A stretch of DNA of 64,000 nt from an uncultured Lachnospiraceae bacterium (lineage in GTDB: Bacteria; Bacillota; Clostridia; Lachnospirales; Lachnospiraceae): contig CALWRS010000006.1 of NCBI GenBank assembly GCA_944384025.1, positions 46,202-110,201 of the forward strand, given 5' to 3'. Shown piece after piece: positions 41,860-50,727 of this stretch (position 1 is the stretch's first letter; every line of letters starts with the position of its first letter). Below the pieces are notes generated by a model that worked only from the letters and a program-made list of their open reading frames with translations, was not told the origin of the DNA and made no database searches. A program made the position numbers and the translations under genes.

Positions 41860-42321
41860 ATGGAAGATATTACAATTTATTCTCCCTTGCAAGGGAAGAT
41901 TGTGCCGTTAGAAAAAATTGCCGACCAGCGGTTTTCCAATCTACATTTTGGTCCCGGCGTTGCCATTCTTCCGCACAAAAATTCCGTTTGCGCACCGTTT
42001 GACGGAATGCTTTTGGGCGTTGCAAAAAACAGACACGGCGTTTGGTTTCGCAGTCCGGAAGGCATTGAGGTGCTTGTTCATGTGGGGCTGGATACGGTTT
42101 TTTTAAACGGAGCCGGATTTTCTATAATAGTAGAACCCGGAACACACGTGATTCGCGGTCAAGTGGTATTGGAATTTGACCGAAGGTACTTGCGGCGGCA
42201 AGGGTATTCTTCGCTGACGCCGGTTGTTGTGACAAACACCGAATTGCCGGGGGAGCTTCACATTACGAAAAGACGGCGTATAGGCACAGAGCAGGTGCTG
42301 ATGTACGTTTCGTGTTCATAA
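41860..42321 (+). CDS. PTS glucose-type EIIA protein
   Basis: 153 residues, stand-alone IIA-Glc (Crr/PtsA fold). Accepts phosphate from HPr and passes it to a IIB domain. Contains SPLQGKIVPLEKI, the strand FGPGVAILPHKNSVCAPFDG, the active-site His74 in GIEVLVHVGLDTVFLNG and the partner His59 in NRHGV. The C-terminus is a little longer and more basic than usual. No EIIBC lies nearby, so it must work with an enzyme encoded elsewhere. GGAGG lies 7 nt before the ATG. Confidence 0.9.
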   Translation: MEDITIYSPLQGKIVPLEKIADQRFSNLHFGPGVAILPHKNSVCAPFDGMLLGVAKNRHGVWFRSPEGIEVLVHVGLDTVFLNGAGFSIIVEPGTHVIRGQVVLEFDRRYLRRQGYSSLTPVVVTNTELPGELHITKRRRIGTEQVLMYVSCS

Positions 42322-42340
42322 AAAATTCACTTGCTTTTAC

Positions 42341-42369
42341 TTGTCTTTTCGACCTTCTTTCACTATAAT
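42341..42369 (+). promoter_or_regulatory. ftsH promoter
   Basis: -35 TTGTCT (42341-42346), 17-bp spacer, consensus -10 TATAAT (42364-42369), 36 bp before the GTG start. Confidence 0.8.
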
Positions 42370-42405
42370 GATAACAGAAATTTACGGGAATTTCAGGAGG
42401 GTTTC

Positions 42406-44316
42406 GTGGAAGACAAAAACAGCAACAACTCGCCGCAGCGTAAAGACGACGGAAACCGGAAAGGTTTTTTTATGCGGATCGGAATTACGATCCTGACTTT
42501 TCTGCTGTTCGTCGGCGCTTATATGCTGATCAGCGATTATATTGCGACAAAGAAAAATAAAGAAATAACCTATAACGAATTTCTGTCCATGATCGAAGAA
42601 GGGACGATTGAATCGGTAGAACTTCAGCCGGACTACGACCGGATCGTGATTGAACCGAAAAAAGAATCCATTCCGCAGGGTTCGCTGCTTGAGACCTATT
42701 ATACGGGTATGGTAGAAGACGACGGACTGGTCTCCTTGCTTGTAGAAAAGCAAATTCCGGTTCAGCGTTTGATTATTAATAAAAGCACTACGATTATCGA
42801 CATTTTTGTCGGTTATATTCTGCCGTTTATCCTTATTTACGTTGTGATGTACGCACTGTTTCGGATGCTGTCAAAAAGCGGCGGTCTGGGCGGTATCGGA
42901 AAGAGCCACGCAAAAGTGTACGAGCAGAAGGAAACCGGCGTGACGTTTAAAGACGTAGCCGGACAAGAGGAAGCAAAAGAGTCCGTCATGGAACTTGTCG
43001 ATTTCCTGCACGACCCGGCAAAGTATACGCGCATTGGCGCAAAGCTTCCAAAAGGTGCGCTTTTAGTTGGGCCTCCCGGAACAGGAAAAACGCTGCTTGC
43101 CAAAGCAGTGGCAGGAGAAGCGAAAGTGCCTTTCTTCTTCCTTTCGGGCTCGGACTTTGTAGAAATGTTCGTAGGCGTAGGCGCCTCCCGCGTAAGAGAG
43201 CTGTTTAAGCAGGCGCAGCAAATGGCGCCGTGTATTATTTTCATCGACGAGATTGACGCTATCGGAAAGAGCCGTGATAACCGCTACGGCGGAAACGACG
43301 AGCGGGAGCAGACGCTTAACCAGCTGCTTGCGGAAATGGACGGTTTTGACACTTCCAAGGGAATTGTAATTTTGGCAGCGACGAACCGGCCGGAAGTGCT
43401 TGATAAAGCGCTGCTTCGTCCGGGGCGGTTTGACAGAAGAATTATCGTTGACAAGCCGGATTTGAAAGGGCGTCTTGCCGTTTTAAAAGTACATGCCAAA
43501 AATGTGTTAATGCACGACTCGGTGGATTTGGACGAGATTGCGCATGCGACAAGCGGCGCGGTAGGCTCCGACCTAGCGAATATCATTAACGAAGCTGCTA
43601 TCCTTGCGGTAAAGGAAGGCAGAACCGTTGTACAGCAGTCGGATTTGATGGAATCGGTCGAAGTTGTCTTTGCAGGCAAGGAAAAGAAGGATCGTATTTT
43701 GGGCGCGGAAGAAAAGAAGATTGTTGCGTACCACGAAGTGGGACATGCGATGATTGTAGCGCTGCAAAAAAACGCCGAACCGGTGCAAAAGATTACGATT
43801 GTACCTCGAACGATGGGTTCCCTGGGCTACACGATGCAGGTGCCGGAAGAAGAGAAGTATTTAAATTCCAAAGAAGAAATGCTTACGATGATCCGCACGC
43901 TTTGCGGCGGCCGTGCAGCGGAGCAAGTAAAGTTTGCGTCCGTTACAACGGGCGCAAGCAACGACATCCAGCGTGCAACACAGCTGGCGCGTCAAATGGT
44001 AACGCTTTACGGCATGTCGGATAAATTTGGCATGGTTGCGCTGGAATCCGTAGAAAACCAATATCTGGACGGAAGAACGGTGCTTAATTGCAGCGAGACG
44101 ACCGCCGCGCAAGTGGACGTCGAGGTGCAAAGAATTTTGCAAGAATGCTACCAGACAGCGGTTTCGTATCTGGAAGACAACCGCGAATTGATGGACGAAG
44201 TCGCCGCGTTTTTGATTGAAAAAGAAACGATTACCGGCAAGCAGTTCATGGAAATTTTCCACCGGTACAAAGATCCAAAACCAGATGAAAATCAGGAATC
44301 TACTTCTGTAGAATAA
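42406..44316 (+). CDS. ftsH: ATP-dependent zinc metalloprotease FtsH
   Basis: 636 residues, membrane-bound AAA protease that degrades misfolded membrane proteins and regulators. First membrane helix about 23-41 ([20 protein letters not shown] region), extracellular domain, second helix about 130-150, then the AAA domain with Walker [19 protein letters not shown], Walker [17 protein letters not shown] and [20 protein letters not shown], then the zinc motif [10 protein letters not shown] (HExxH). The GTG start at 42406 has CAGGAGGG upstream; a longer frame from 42331 would cover the promoter and is rejected. Confidence 0.96.
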   Translation: MEDKNSNNSPQRKDDGNRKGFFMRIGITILTFLLFVGAYMLISDYIATKKNKEITYNEFLSMIEEGTIESVELQPDYDRIVIEPKKESIPQGSLLETYYTGMVEDDGLVSLLVEKQIPVQRLIINKSTTIIDIFVGYILPFILIYVVMYALFRMLSKSGGLGGIGKSHAKVYEQKETGVTFKDVAGQEEAKESVMELVDFLHDPAKYTRIGAKLPKGALLVGPPGTGKTLLAKAVAGEAKVPFFFLSGSDFVEMFVGVGASRVRELFKQAQQMAPCIIFIDEIDAIGKSRDNRYGGNDEREQTLNQLLAEMDGFDTSKGIVILAATNRPEVLDKALLRPGRFDRRIIVDKPDLKGRLAVLKVHAKNVLMHDSVDLDEIAHATSGAVGSDLANIINEAAILAVKEGRTVVQQSDLMESVEVVFAGKEKKDRILGAEEKKIVAYHEVGHAMIVALQKNAEPVQKITIVPRTMGSLGYTMQVPEEEKYLNSKEEMLTMIRTLCGGRAAEQVKFASVTTGASNDIQRATQLARQMVTLYGMSDKFGMVALESVENQYLDGRTVLNCSETTAAQVDVEVQRILQECYQTAVSYLEDNRELMDEVAAFLIEKETITGKQFMEIFHRYKDPKPDENQESTSVE

Positions 44317-44321
44317 ACAAG

Positions 44322-44351
44322 AAAAGCCGTTGTTGCATGCGACGGCTTTTT
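44322..44351 (+). terminator. Terminator after ftsH
   Basis: AAAAGCCGT (44322-44330) pairs with ACGGCTTTT (44342-44350). The T-run is short, so some readthrough into uvrC is likely. Confidence 0.75.
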
Positions 44352-44380
44352 CCGATTGCAAAGGGGGAGGTGCGGGCGCG

Positions 44381-46222
44381 ATGGAGTTTGTACTTGAAGA
44401 AGAATTAAAAAAACTGCCGGAACAGCCCGGCGTTTACCTCATGCACGATAGCGCGGACCGGATTATCTACGTTGGGAAAGCGAAGGTTTTAAAAAACAGG
44501 GTGAGACAATATTTTCAAAATCCGGCGCGTCTTTCCCCGAAAATCCGAAAAATGGTTTCTAACATTGCATGGTTTGAGTATATTGTAGTAGATACGGAAC
44601 TGGAAGCGCTTGTGCTGGAGTGCAACTTGATTAAAGAGCACCGTCCGAAGTATAACACAATGCTTAAAGACGACAAAACGTACCCTTACATAAAGGTTAC
44701 GCTTGGGGAACCTTTTCCGCGCGTCCTTTTGTCCCGCGGACAAAAAAAGGACAAGGCAAGGTATTTTGGGCCGTATACAAACGGCGTTGCCATAAACGAT
44801 ACGATAGAGCTTTTGCGCAAAATCTACCGGATTCGAACGTGCAATAAAGCGCTGCCAAAGGAAGCAGGGCAGGATCGACCTTGCTTGTATTACCAGATAC
44901 ACCAATGCGACGCCCCGTGCATGGGCCTTATTTCTCAGGAAGATTACGCAAAAACCGTAGAAAAAGTATTGGCGTTTTTAAACGGAGAATACGCCGAGGT
45001 GCTTGGAATCTTAAAAGAGAAAATGCTTGCCGCAAGCGAGCGGCTGGCGTTTGAGGAGGCCGCTGGGTATCGGGATTTGATCGAGCGGGTGCGCGCGTTA
45101 GCGCAAAAACAAAAGGCGACCGATACGAAAAGCGACGAAAGAGACATTCTCGCTTTGGCGCAAAAAGATGCGCACTGCGTTGTGCAGGTGTTTTTTGAGC
45201 GCGCAGGCAAGCTCCTTGGCAGAGAGCATTATCATATGACCGGCATTTCCGGGCAGAACGCCGGAGACATTCTTACCGACTTTGTTAAGCAATATTACGC
45301 AGGAACTCCATACGTTCCAAAGGAGCTGCTTTTGGAAGTGCCGCTTCAGGAAGAAGAGCTGCTTGCAGAGTGGCTCTCAGCGAAAAAAGGGCAGAAAGTG
45401 ACGCTTCGCGTGCCGAAAATCGGAAACAAAGAACGTCTCGTTCTTTTAGCAAAGCAAAACGCAGAAACAGTGCTCTTAAAGGATTTGGAGAAGCTAACGA
45501 AGGAAGAGCAAAGAACGGTTGGCGCGGCGGCAGAGCTTGCAAAACTTCTTGGCTTGCCGGAAATAAAGCGGATGGAGTCGTACGATATTTCCAATACGAG
45601 CGGATTTCATAACGTCGGCTCTATGGTTGTGTTTGAAAACGGGAGAGCAAAAAAGAGCGACTACCGCAAGTTCCGCATTCGCGGCGTGAGCGGGCCAAAC
45701 GACTACGCTTCCATGGAGGAGCTGCTAACAAGACGCTTTTTGCATGGACAAAGAGACAAGGAACAGGCGCTGCAAAACAGCTTTACGCGCTACCCCGACC
45801 TGATTTTAATGGATGGAGGCAAGGGGCAGGTGCATATAGCGGAAGAAGTGCTTGCGAAGCTTCAATTAACGATTCCTGTGTGCGGGATGGTCAAGGACGA
45901 CCGGCACAGAACGAGAGGTCTTTATTTTAACGACCGTGAAATCGAAATCGACACGCGCACAGAAGGGTTTGCTCTGCTTACACGCATTCAGGACGAGACG
46001 CACCGGTTCGCCATTGAGTATCACCGGGCTTTGCGCGGCGCGTCGCAAGTGCGCTCGGTTTTAGACGGCATCCCCGGCATAGGGGAAAAACGCCGCCGTG
46101 CGCTGATGCGCCACTTTGCAAATCTGGACGCGATTCGTCAGGCAAGCGAGGAGGAATTAGCGGGGCTTCCGGGGATGAATCGTAATGCGGCCAAATCTGT
46201 TTACGCTTTTTTTCACGAATAG
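44381..46222 (+). CDS. uvrC: Excinuclease ABC subunit C
   Basis: 613 residues, makes both incisions in nucleotide-excision repair. GIY-YIG domain at the N-terminus ([20 protein letters not shown]), UVR/UvrB-contact motif (about 205-240), RNase H-like second nuclease ([38 protein letters not shown]) and tandem HhH at the end ([17 protein letters not shown]). ATG 44381 is preferred because of the GGGGGAGG ribosome binding site. Normal length. Confidence 0.96.
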   Translation: MEFVLEEELKKLPEQPGVYLMHDSADRIIYVGKAKVLKNRVRQYFQNPARLSPKIRKMVSNIAWFEYIVVDTELEALVLECNLIKEHRPKYNTMLKDDKTYPYIKVTLGEPFPRVLLSRGQKKDKARYFGPYTNGVAINDTIELLRKIYRIRTCNKALPKEAGQDRPCLYYQIHQCDAPCMGLISQEDYAKTVEKVLAFLNGEYAEVLGILKEKMLAASERLAFEEAAGYRDLIERVRALAQKQKATDTKSDERDILALAQKDAHCVVQVFFERAGKLLGREHYHMTGISGQNAGDILTDFVKQYYAGTPYVPKELLLEVPLQEEELLAEWLSAKKGQKVTLRVPKIGNKERLVLLAKQNAETVLLKDLEKLTKEEQRTVGAAAELAKLLGLPEIKRMESYDISNTSGFHNVGSMVVFENGRAKKSDYRKFRIRGVSGPNDYASMEELLTRRFLHGQRDKEQALQNSFTRYPDLILMDGGKGQVHIAEEVLAKLQLTIPVCGMVKDDRHRTRGLYFNDREIEIDTRTEGFALLTRIQDETHRFAIEYHRALRGASQVRSVLDGIPGIGEKRRRALMRHFANLDAIRQASEEELAGLPGMNRNAAKSVYAFFHE

Positions 46223-46224
46223 CA

Positions 46225-46253
46225 TTGCAAAAGCCGTTTCTGTAAAATATAAT
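46225..46253 (+). promoter_or_regulatory. hprK promoter
   Basis: -35 TTGCAA (46225-46230), 17-bp spacer, -10 TATAAT (46248-46253), 31 bp before the ATG at 46285. Confidence 0.8.
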
Positions 46254-46284
46254 AAATACAATGCGAGGAAAAGGGAGGGGAGAC

Positions 46285-47220
46285 ATGTATTCCGTTAGTT
46301 TAAAGAAAATTGTAGAGAGGGTCGGTCTTGTAAATCTGACCCCGGAGATTGACATCACGGAGCGTAAAATCACCAAGCCGGAAATTAACCGTCCGGCATT
46401 GCAGCTTGCCGGGTTTTTCAGCGACTTTGACAAGGAGCGCATTCAGCTGATTGGAAACGTAGAGTACGCGTACATGTACCAAAACGAAATGACATCGGAA
46501 CAGCGTCACGCCTGCTTTTCCCGGCTGATGGGATACGACGTTCCCTGTATTGTTTTTTGCCGGAACTTAGAAGTAAGTCCTGGAATGAAAAAGCTGGCGC
46601 TTGAAAAGGGCGTTCCTTTGTTTAACGCTCCGCAGGAGACAACGGCGCTTGTGGCCGAGCTGGTGCGGATTCTTCAAGTGGAGCTGGCGCCTCGTATTAG
46701 CATTCACGGCGTTTTGGTGGACGTGTTTGGCGAAGGTGTTTTAATTACGGGCGAAAGCGGTATCGGAAAGAGCGAGGCGGCCTTAGAGCTTATTAAGCGC
46801 GGACACCGGCTTGTGTCGGACGACGTTGTGGAAATTAAGCGCGTTAGCGACGAGACGCTGCTTGGAACTGCGCCGGAAGTGACGAAGTATTTGATTGAGC
46901 TGCGCGGTATTGGGATTATCGACATCAAAATGCTCTACGGTGTGCAAAGCGTGAAGGAAACCCAGTCAATCAATCTTGTGATTCGCCTAGAAGACTGGGA
47001 TAAAGATAAGGAGTACGACCGGCTGGGACTGGAAGAAAATTATACCGAAATCCTTGGGAATAAAGTCGTCTGCCATAACATCCCTATTCGTCCCGGACGA
47101 AATCTTGCGATTATTTGCGAGGCGGCGGCAATCAACTACCGCCAGAAGAAGATGGGCTACAACGCAACGGAAGAGCTGTACCGGCGCGTAACGAACAACC
47201 TGATGAAAAATACGCAGTGA
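46285..47220 (+). CDS. hprK: HPr kinase/phosphorylase
   Basis: 311 residues, bifunctional enzyme that phosphorylates and dephosphorylates Ser46 of HPr and Crh, the central switch of carbon-catabolite repression in Firmicutes. The C-terminal catalytic domain has SIHGVLVDVFGEGVLITGES followed by the P-loop GESGIGKSEAALEL, GHRLVSDDVVEIKR and the signature ELRGIGIIDIKMLYGV. GGGAGGGG precedes the ATG. A glucokinase follows directly, and a Crh-like protein lies three genes downstream. Confidence 0.96.
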   Translation: MYSVSLKKIVERVGLVNLTPEIDITERKITKPEINRPALQLAGFFSDFDKERIQLIGNVEYAYMYQNEMTSEQRHACFSRLMGYDVPCIVFCRNLEVSPGMKKLALEKGVPLFNAPQETTALVAELVRILQVELAPRISIHGVLVDVFGEGVLITGESGIGKSEAALELIKRGHRLVSDDVVEIKRVSDETLLGTAPEVTKYLIELRGIGIIDIKMLYGVQSVKETQSINLVIRLEDWDKDKEYDRLGLEENYTEILGNKVVCHNIPIRPGRNLAIICEAAAINYRQKKMGYNATEELYRRVTNNLMKNTQ

Positions 47221-47250
47221 AGCTTTCGGGACTGCAAAAGGGAGGACAAC

Positions 47251-48186
47251 ATGAAATATTGCTTTGGAATTGACGTTGGCGGCACAACGGTAAAGTGCGG
47301 TTTGTTTACGAAGGACGGGGAAGTTGTTAAAAAGTGGGAGATTCCAACGGATCGTTCAGAAAAAGGGAAGAACGTGCCGTCGGATATTGCCGCTGCGATC
47401 CGCGCCGCAATGAAAGAAGAAGGCTTGTCTGCGGCAGACGTTCTGGGCGTTGGGATTGGCGTGCCGGGACCGGTTTTGGAAAACGGCGTAGTTTTGGGCT
47501 GCGCAAACCTTGGCTGGGGCGAGATGGACGTGAAAGATTGCATGGAGCAAATGCTTGGCCTTCCTGTGCGCGTTGGAAACGACGCGAACGTAGCTGCGCT
47601 TGGAGAAATGTGGAAGGGCGGCGGCAGAGGATATAAGGATTTGCTTATGATTACGCTTGGCACGGGCGTTGGCGGCGGACTCATTCTTGGCGGCAAAATC
47701 GTCTGTGGATCAAACGGCGCGGCGGCGGAGATTGGTCATATCATTGTAAATCCGTCGGAAACGGATGTGTGCGGATGCGGCGGACACGGTCATTTGGAGC
47801 AGTACGCTTCCGCGACCGGGATTGTCCGTATGGCAAAACAGGCGCTTTTGAAAGAGCAAGAAGAGACGTCGCTTAGAAGCTTTGAGTCGCTTACCGCAAA
47901 AGATATTTTCGATGAAGCAAAAAAAGGCGACGCAGTTGCAAAGCGTTTGGTGGACCGGCTGGGAAGCTATTTGGCGCTTGCATTGACGCACGTGGCAGCA
48001 GTTGTCGATCCGAAAGTTTTTGTCATTGGCGGCGGCGTCAGCAGAGCAGGGACGATTTTGATCGACGCGGTAGCCGGTCATTACAACAAAAATATTATGA
48101 ATGCGCTTAAAAACAAAGAATTCCGCTTGGCAGAGCTTGCAAACGACGCGGGTATTTTTGGCGCGGCGAAAATGATTTTGGAATAA
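47251..48186 (+). CDS. glcK: ROK-family glucokinase
   Basis: 311 residues; phosphorylates glucose to glucose 6-phosphate with ATP. N-terminal phosphate loop FGIDVGGTTVKCGLF, VGIGVPGPVLENG, RVGNDANVAALGEMWKGGGR with the catalytic Asp, LGTGVGGGLILGGKI and IGHIIVNPSE. The ROK zinc motif CxCGxxGCxE reads CGCGGHGHLE: the third Cys is His, which could still ligate zinc. Located between hprK and murB, consistent with intracellular glucose supply for glycolysis and cell wall. Confidence 0.93.
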   Translation: MKYCFGIDVGGTTVKCGLFTKDGEVVKKWEIPTDRSEKGKNVPSDIAAAIRAAMKEEGLSAADVLGVGIGVPGPVLENGVVLGCANLGWGEMDVKDCMEQMLGLPVRVGNDANVAALGEMWKGGGRGYKDLLMITLGTGVGGGLILGGKIVCGSNGAAAEIGHIIVNPSETDVCGCGGHGHLEQYASATGIVRMAKQALLKEQEETSLRSFESLTAKDIFDEAKKGDAVAKRLVDRLGSYLALALTHVAAVVDPKVFVIGGGVSRAGTILIDAVAGHYNKNIMNALKNKEFRLAELANDAGIFGAAKMILE

Positions 48187-48201
48187 AACGGGAGCACGAC
48201 A

Positions 48202-49182
48202 TTGCAGGAAAAAACAATTATACGCTTGTGCGAAATTCTGGGAAGCGACCGGGTTTTGCAAAATGAACCAATGCGGCTGCACACTACGTTTCGGATTGGC
48301 GGGCCTGCGGATGTTTTCGTTCGCATCCGGAGTGCGGGCGAGCTGTGCGATGCGCTGCGCGTTTGCAGGGAAGAGGCGGTTCCGGTTTACGTTATCGGAA
48401 ACGGAAGCAATTTGCTGGTAGCGGACAAAGGCATTTCCGGAGTCGTTCTTTCGCTTAGCGCAGGAGAGCAGGAGTTGTTTGAAGAAGCGGTTTTTAAAGA
48501 CGATGGAAGCGTAGCCGTTACTGTTTGGGCTGGCGAGATGCTGGCGACCTTTGCGAAACAGGCGACGAAAAAAGGCTTTCTTGGAATGGAGTGGGCAAGC
48601 GGGATTCCGGGAACCGTCGGCGGAGCGCTGCGCATGAACGCGGGCGCATACGACGGATGTATTCGGGATTGTTTGCTCGCAGCAGAGGTTCTTACAAAAC
48701 AAGGAGAGCGCCTTTTAAAGACAGCGGAAGACTTGTCGCTTTCGTATCGGCACAGCAACCTAGAGGAAAAGGGGCAGACAGCGCTGTCGGCTACGTTTTT
48801 GCTTCGCCGCGGAAACGCAGAAGAAGGGCTGGCGCGGATTGCTGAGCTGACAAAACTGCGCTGCGAAAAGCAGCCGCTTTCTTATCCGAGCGCGGGAAGC
48901 ACATTTCGCCGTCCGGAAGGCTATTTTGCGGGGAAGCTCATTCAAGATGCCGGACTTCGCGGCTACCGTGTGGGTGATGCGCAGGTGTCGGAAAAACATT
49001 GCGGCTTTGTTATAAATTTGGGCAGCGCCACGGCAGTGGACATTCTTACGCTTATTGCGGACGTAAAGGAAAGAGTACAGGCGGATTTTGGAGTGGAGCT
49101 GGAGCCGGAAATTCGGTTTCTTGGCGATTTCTCCGGTCTTGCGGAAAGGGTGATGCAGGCGTGTCGTTTGCAGGGGAGGTAA
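48202..49182 (+). CDS. murB: UDP-N-acetylenolpyruvoylglucosamine reductase
   Basis: 326 residues, FAD enzyme completing UDP-MurNAc synthesis. FAD-binding GNGSNLLVADKGISGVVL, GIPGTVGGALRMNAGAY, the SYRHSNL active-site Tyr/Arg region and the catalytic Ser in YPSAGSTFRRPEGYFAGKLI; type IIb-like without the extra loop. The TTG start at 48202 is supported by ACGGGAG 8-14 nt upstream and alignment with family N-termini. whiA starts inside its last 22 bases; in many Firmicutes rapZ and yvcK would lie between, but they are absent here. Confidence 0.95.
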   Translation: MQEKTIIRLCEILGSDRVLQNEPMRLHTTFRIGGPADVFVRIRSAGELCDALRVCREEAVPVYVIGNGSNLLVADKGISGVVLSLSAGEQELFEEAVFKDDGSVAVTVWAGEMLATFAKQATKKGFLGMEWASGIPGTVGGALRMNAGAYDGCIRDCLLAAEVLTKQGERLLKTAEDLSLSYRHSNLEEKGQTALSATFLLRRGNAEEGLARIAELTKLRCEKQPLSYPSAGSTFRRPEGYFAGKLIQDAGLRGYRVGDAQVSEKHCGFVINLGSATAVDILTLIADVKERVQADFGVELEPEIRFLGDFSGLAERVMQACRLQGR

Positions 49183-50102
49183 AAAAAGAACTTTGCGAAC
49201 GCGGCGGCGGGCAAAAAGCGCTTTGCCTTGCGGAGCTGTCTGCGCTGTTTTTTCTTGGCAGTGAGCTAAAAAAAGGGGAGAAGGGGCAGACAATTCTGCG
49301 TTTTTCTTCCGAAAATCCTCTAATTGCAAAAAAATGCTTTACTTTTCTTAAAAAGTCCTTTAATATGTCCCTTAGAGTGTCCAAAGGAGAAAAAACGGAA
49401 GGACGCCGGACAGTTTTTTTTGTAATGCTTGAGACAGAAGAATCGGTTCGGACTGTACTACGTGCGCTGGGGCTTCGCCCACGAAGCGAAGACGTTCCCC
49501 CTTATTACGAATGGGACTGCGGCATTTTAAAAAATCCAAATTGCAAACGAGCATGGATTCGCGGTCTGTTTTTGATGGATGGGACAATTAACGACCCGGC
49601 GAAAAGCTATCATTTTGAAATCGGTTTGCCGGATTTGCAAATGGCAGACTTTTTAATAAACTGCATTGGGGAATTCACTCGAAAGCCCAAGCTGATGCGG
49701 AGAAAGCAGCGGTGGGTTGTCTACGTGAAAGACGGGACGCAAATTGCAGATTTGCTGACCGTTATGGAAGCGCATGTTTCCTTGATGCAATACGAAAACG
49801 AACGTGTAGTGAAAGAAGTACGCGGAAGCGTTAACCGCCGTGTTAACTGCGAAGTGTCCAATTTAAACAAGACGCTTGCGGCAGCCAGAAAACAGGCGGA
49901 AGACATTGCGTACATCAGGGAGCGGATCGGACTTGAGCAGCTGCCGGAGAACTTAAAGGAAATTGCCCGGCTTCGCTTAGAGAACACGGAAGCGTCCCTG
50001 CAGGAGTTAGGGGAAATGCTGCACCCGCCGTTGGGGCGGTCGGGTGTGAATCACAGGCTGAAAAAACTATGTGAAATTGCTGAGGGTTTACGGTCAAATT
50101 AA
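49161..50102 (+). CDS. whiA: DNA-binding protein WhiA
   Basis: 313 residues, LAGLIDADG-like N-terminal domain plus C-terminal helix-turn-helix; linked to division and chromosome segregation in Firmicutes and sporulation in Streptomyces. Typical segments: SFAGEVKKELCERG, RAWIRGLFLMDGTINDPAKS, YHFEIGLPDLQMADFL, RRVNCEVSNLNKTLAAARKQ and the HTH LQELGEMLHPPLGRSGVNHR. The GTG start at 49161 overlaps murB by 22 nt; the frame upstream is a murB shadow. The Crh-like gene follows after 14 bp, the same order as yvcL-crh in Bacillus. Confidence 0.95.
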   Translation: MSFAGEVKKELCERGGGQKALCLAELSALFFLGSELKKGEKGQTILRFSSENPLIAKKCFTFLKKSFNMSLRVSKGEKTEGRRTVFFVMLETEESVRTVLRALGLRPRSEDVPPYYEWDCGILKNPNCKRAWIRGLFLMDGTINDPAKSYHFEIGLPDLQMADFLINCIGEFTRKPKLMRRKQRWVVYVKDGTQIADLLTVMEAHVSLMQYENERVVKEVRGSVNRRVNCEVSNLNKTLAAARKQAEDIAYIRERIGLEQLPENLKEIARLRLENTEASLQELGEMLHPPLGRSGVNHRLKKLCEIAEGLRSN

Positions 50103-50116
50103 GGAGGGCATTTTTC

Positions 50117-50371
50117 ATGATTTCGAAAAGCGTAACAATCAACATTCCTAACGGTTTAGAAGCAAGACCGATTGCGTTGTTGGTGCAAGTGGCAAGCAAG
50201 TATGAAAGCAGCGTGTACGTCGCATGTGGGGACAAACGTGTAAATGCCAAAAGCATTATGGGAATGATGAGTTTGGCGCTTCCTTCGGGTGCAGAACTTA
50301 CTGTGACGACATCGGGAGCAGACGAAGAGGCCGCGATGGACAACATTGTCGAATACCTTTGCGGGGCGTGA
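50117..50371 (+). CDS. crh: Crh-like HPr-family protein with Glu at position 15
   Basis: 84 residues, HPr fold. In HPr the motif is GLHARP with phosphorylated His15; here it is GLEARP with Glu15, so PTS phosphate transfer is not possible. Ser46 and its context NAKSIMGMMSL, the HPr-kinase target, are kept. This is the pattern of Crh (Gln15 in Bacillus), a catabolite-repression co-effector of CcpA. Position after whiA is the same as in Bacillus, and hprK is three genes upstream. Whether the permanent negative charge at 15 mimics phospho-His is an open question. Confidence 0.88.
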   Translation: MISKSVTINIPNGLEARPIALLVQVASKYESSVYVACGDKRVNAKSIMGMMSLALPSGAELTVTTSGADEEAAMDNIVEYLCGA

Positions 50372-50416
50372 TGCGCCCTTTTGCAGCATCTTTCGCAAAA
50401 TCCAAAAACATAAAAA

Positions 50417-50458
50417 GGGGAGACGCCTTGTAAAGAGGGCTCTCCCTTCCGGTTTTTT
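50417..50458 (+). terminator. Terminator 1 after crh
   Basis: GGGGAGACGCC pairs imperfectly with GGCTCTCCC (about 50438-50447), followed after a few bases by T6. First of two in tandem. Confidence 0.65.
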
Positions 50459-50513
50459 AAGCGCCAAAGAGGGCATTTTAAAAGAATGCACGCAAATTGG
50501 CGCTTGTTTTTTT
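50459..50513 (+). terminator. Terminator 2 after crh
   Basis: AAGCGCCAA (50459-50467) pairs with TTGGCGCTT (50497-50505), with an inner GCATT/AATGC stem, then GTTTTTTT. Confidence 0.8.
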
Positions 50514-50523
50514 GCGCGAACTA

Positions 50524-50552
50524 TTAACTTTCGTTTCCCGCTGTGTTATAAT
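50524..50552 (+). promoter_or_regulatory. Promoter of the small-protein gene and dnaE
   Basis: -35 TTAACT (50524-50529), 17-bp spacer, -10 TATAAT (50547-50552), 35 bp before the small ORF. Confidence 0.7.
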
Positions 50553-50587
50553 GTACAAAACGCTAGGAATGCGCTTGGAGGAAAGGT

Positions 50588-50710
50588 ATGGGGGAAGAAA
50601 AAGGACGGCGCCGCAAGAAGCGGGTTCGGTATAACCGCCTGCTTATTTTGGAAATTTTTGTTTTGCTCAGCCTTTTGGTTGCACTGATTCTTTTGTATGT
50701 TTTAAAATAG
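50588..50710 (+). CDS. Small single-pass membrane protein, 40 residues
   Basis: A short gene with its own promoter and a good GGAGG (50577-50581) 6 nt before the ATG. Product: a basic N-terminus (MGEEKGRRRKKRVRYNR), then one hydrophobic helix (LLILEIFVLLSLLVALILL) and YVLK. Positive-inside rule places the N-terminus in the cytosol. I do not recognise it. It ends 17 bp before dnaE and is likely co-transcribed with it. Codon use and the clear amphipathic design support a real gene. Confidence 0.72.
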   Translation: MGEEKGRRRKKRVRYNRLLILEIFVLLSLLVALILLYVLK

Positions 50711-50727
50711 CACGTTGGGGTTCGACT

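Noticed and set aside
42331-42405. Longer N-terminus for FtsH
   Set aside because: It would cover the TTGTCT-17-TATAAT promoter; GTG 42406 has a strong ribosome binding site and gives the normal FtsH N-terminus.
47710-48702. 330-codon minus-strand frame over glcK and murB
   Set aside because: Antisense shadow without promoter or recognisable domain.
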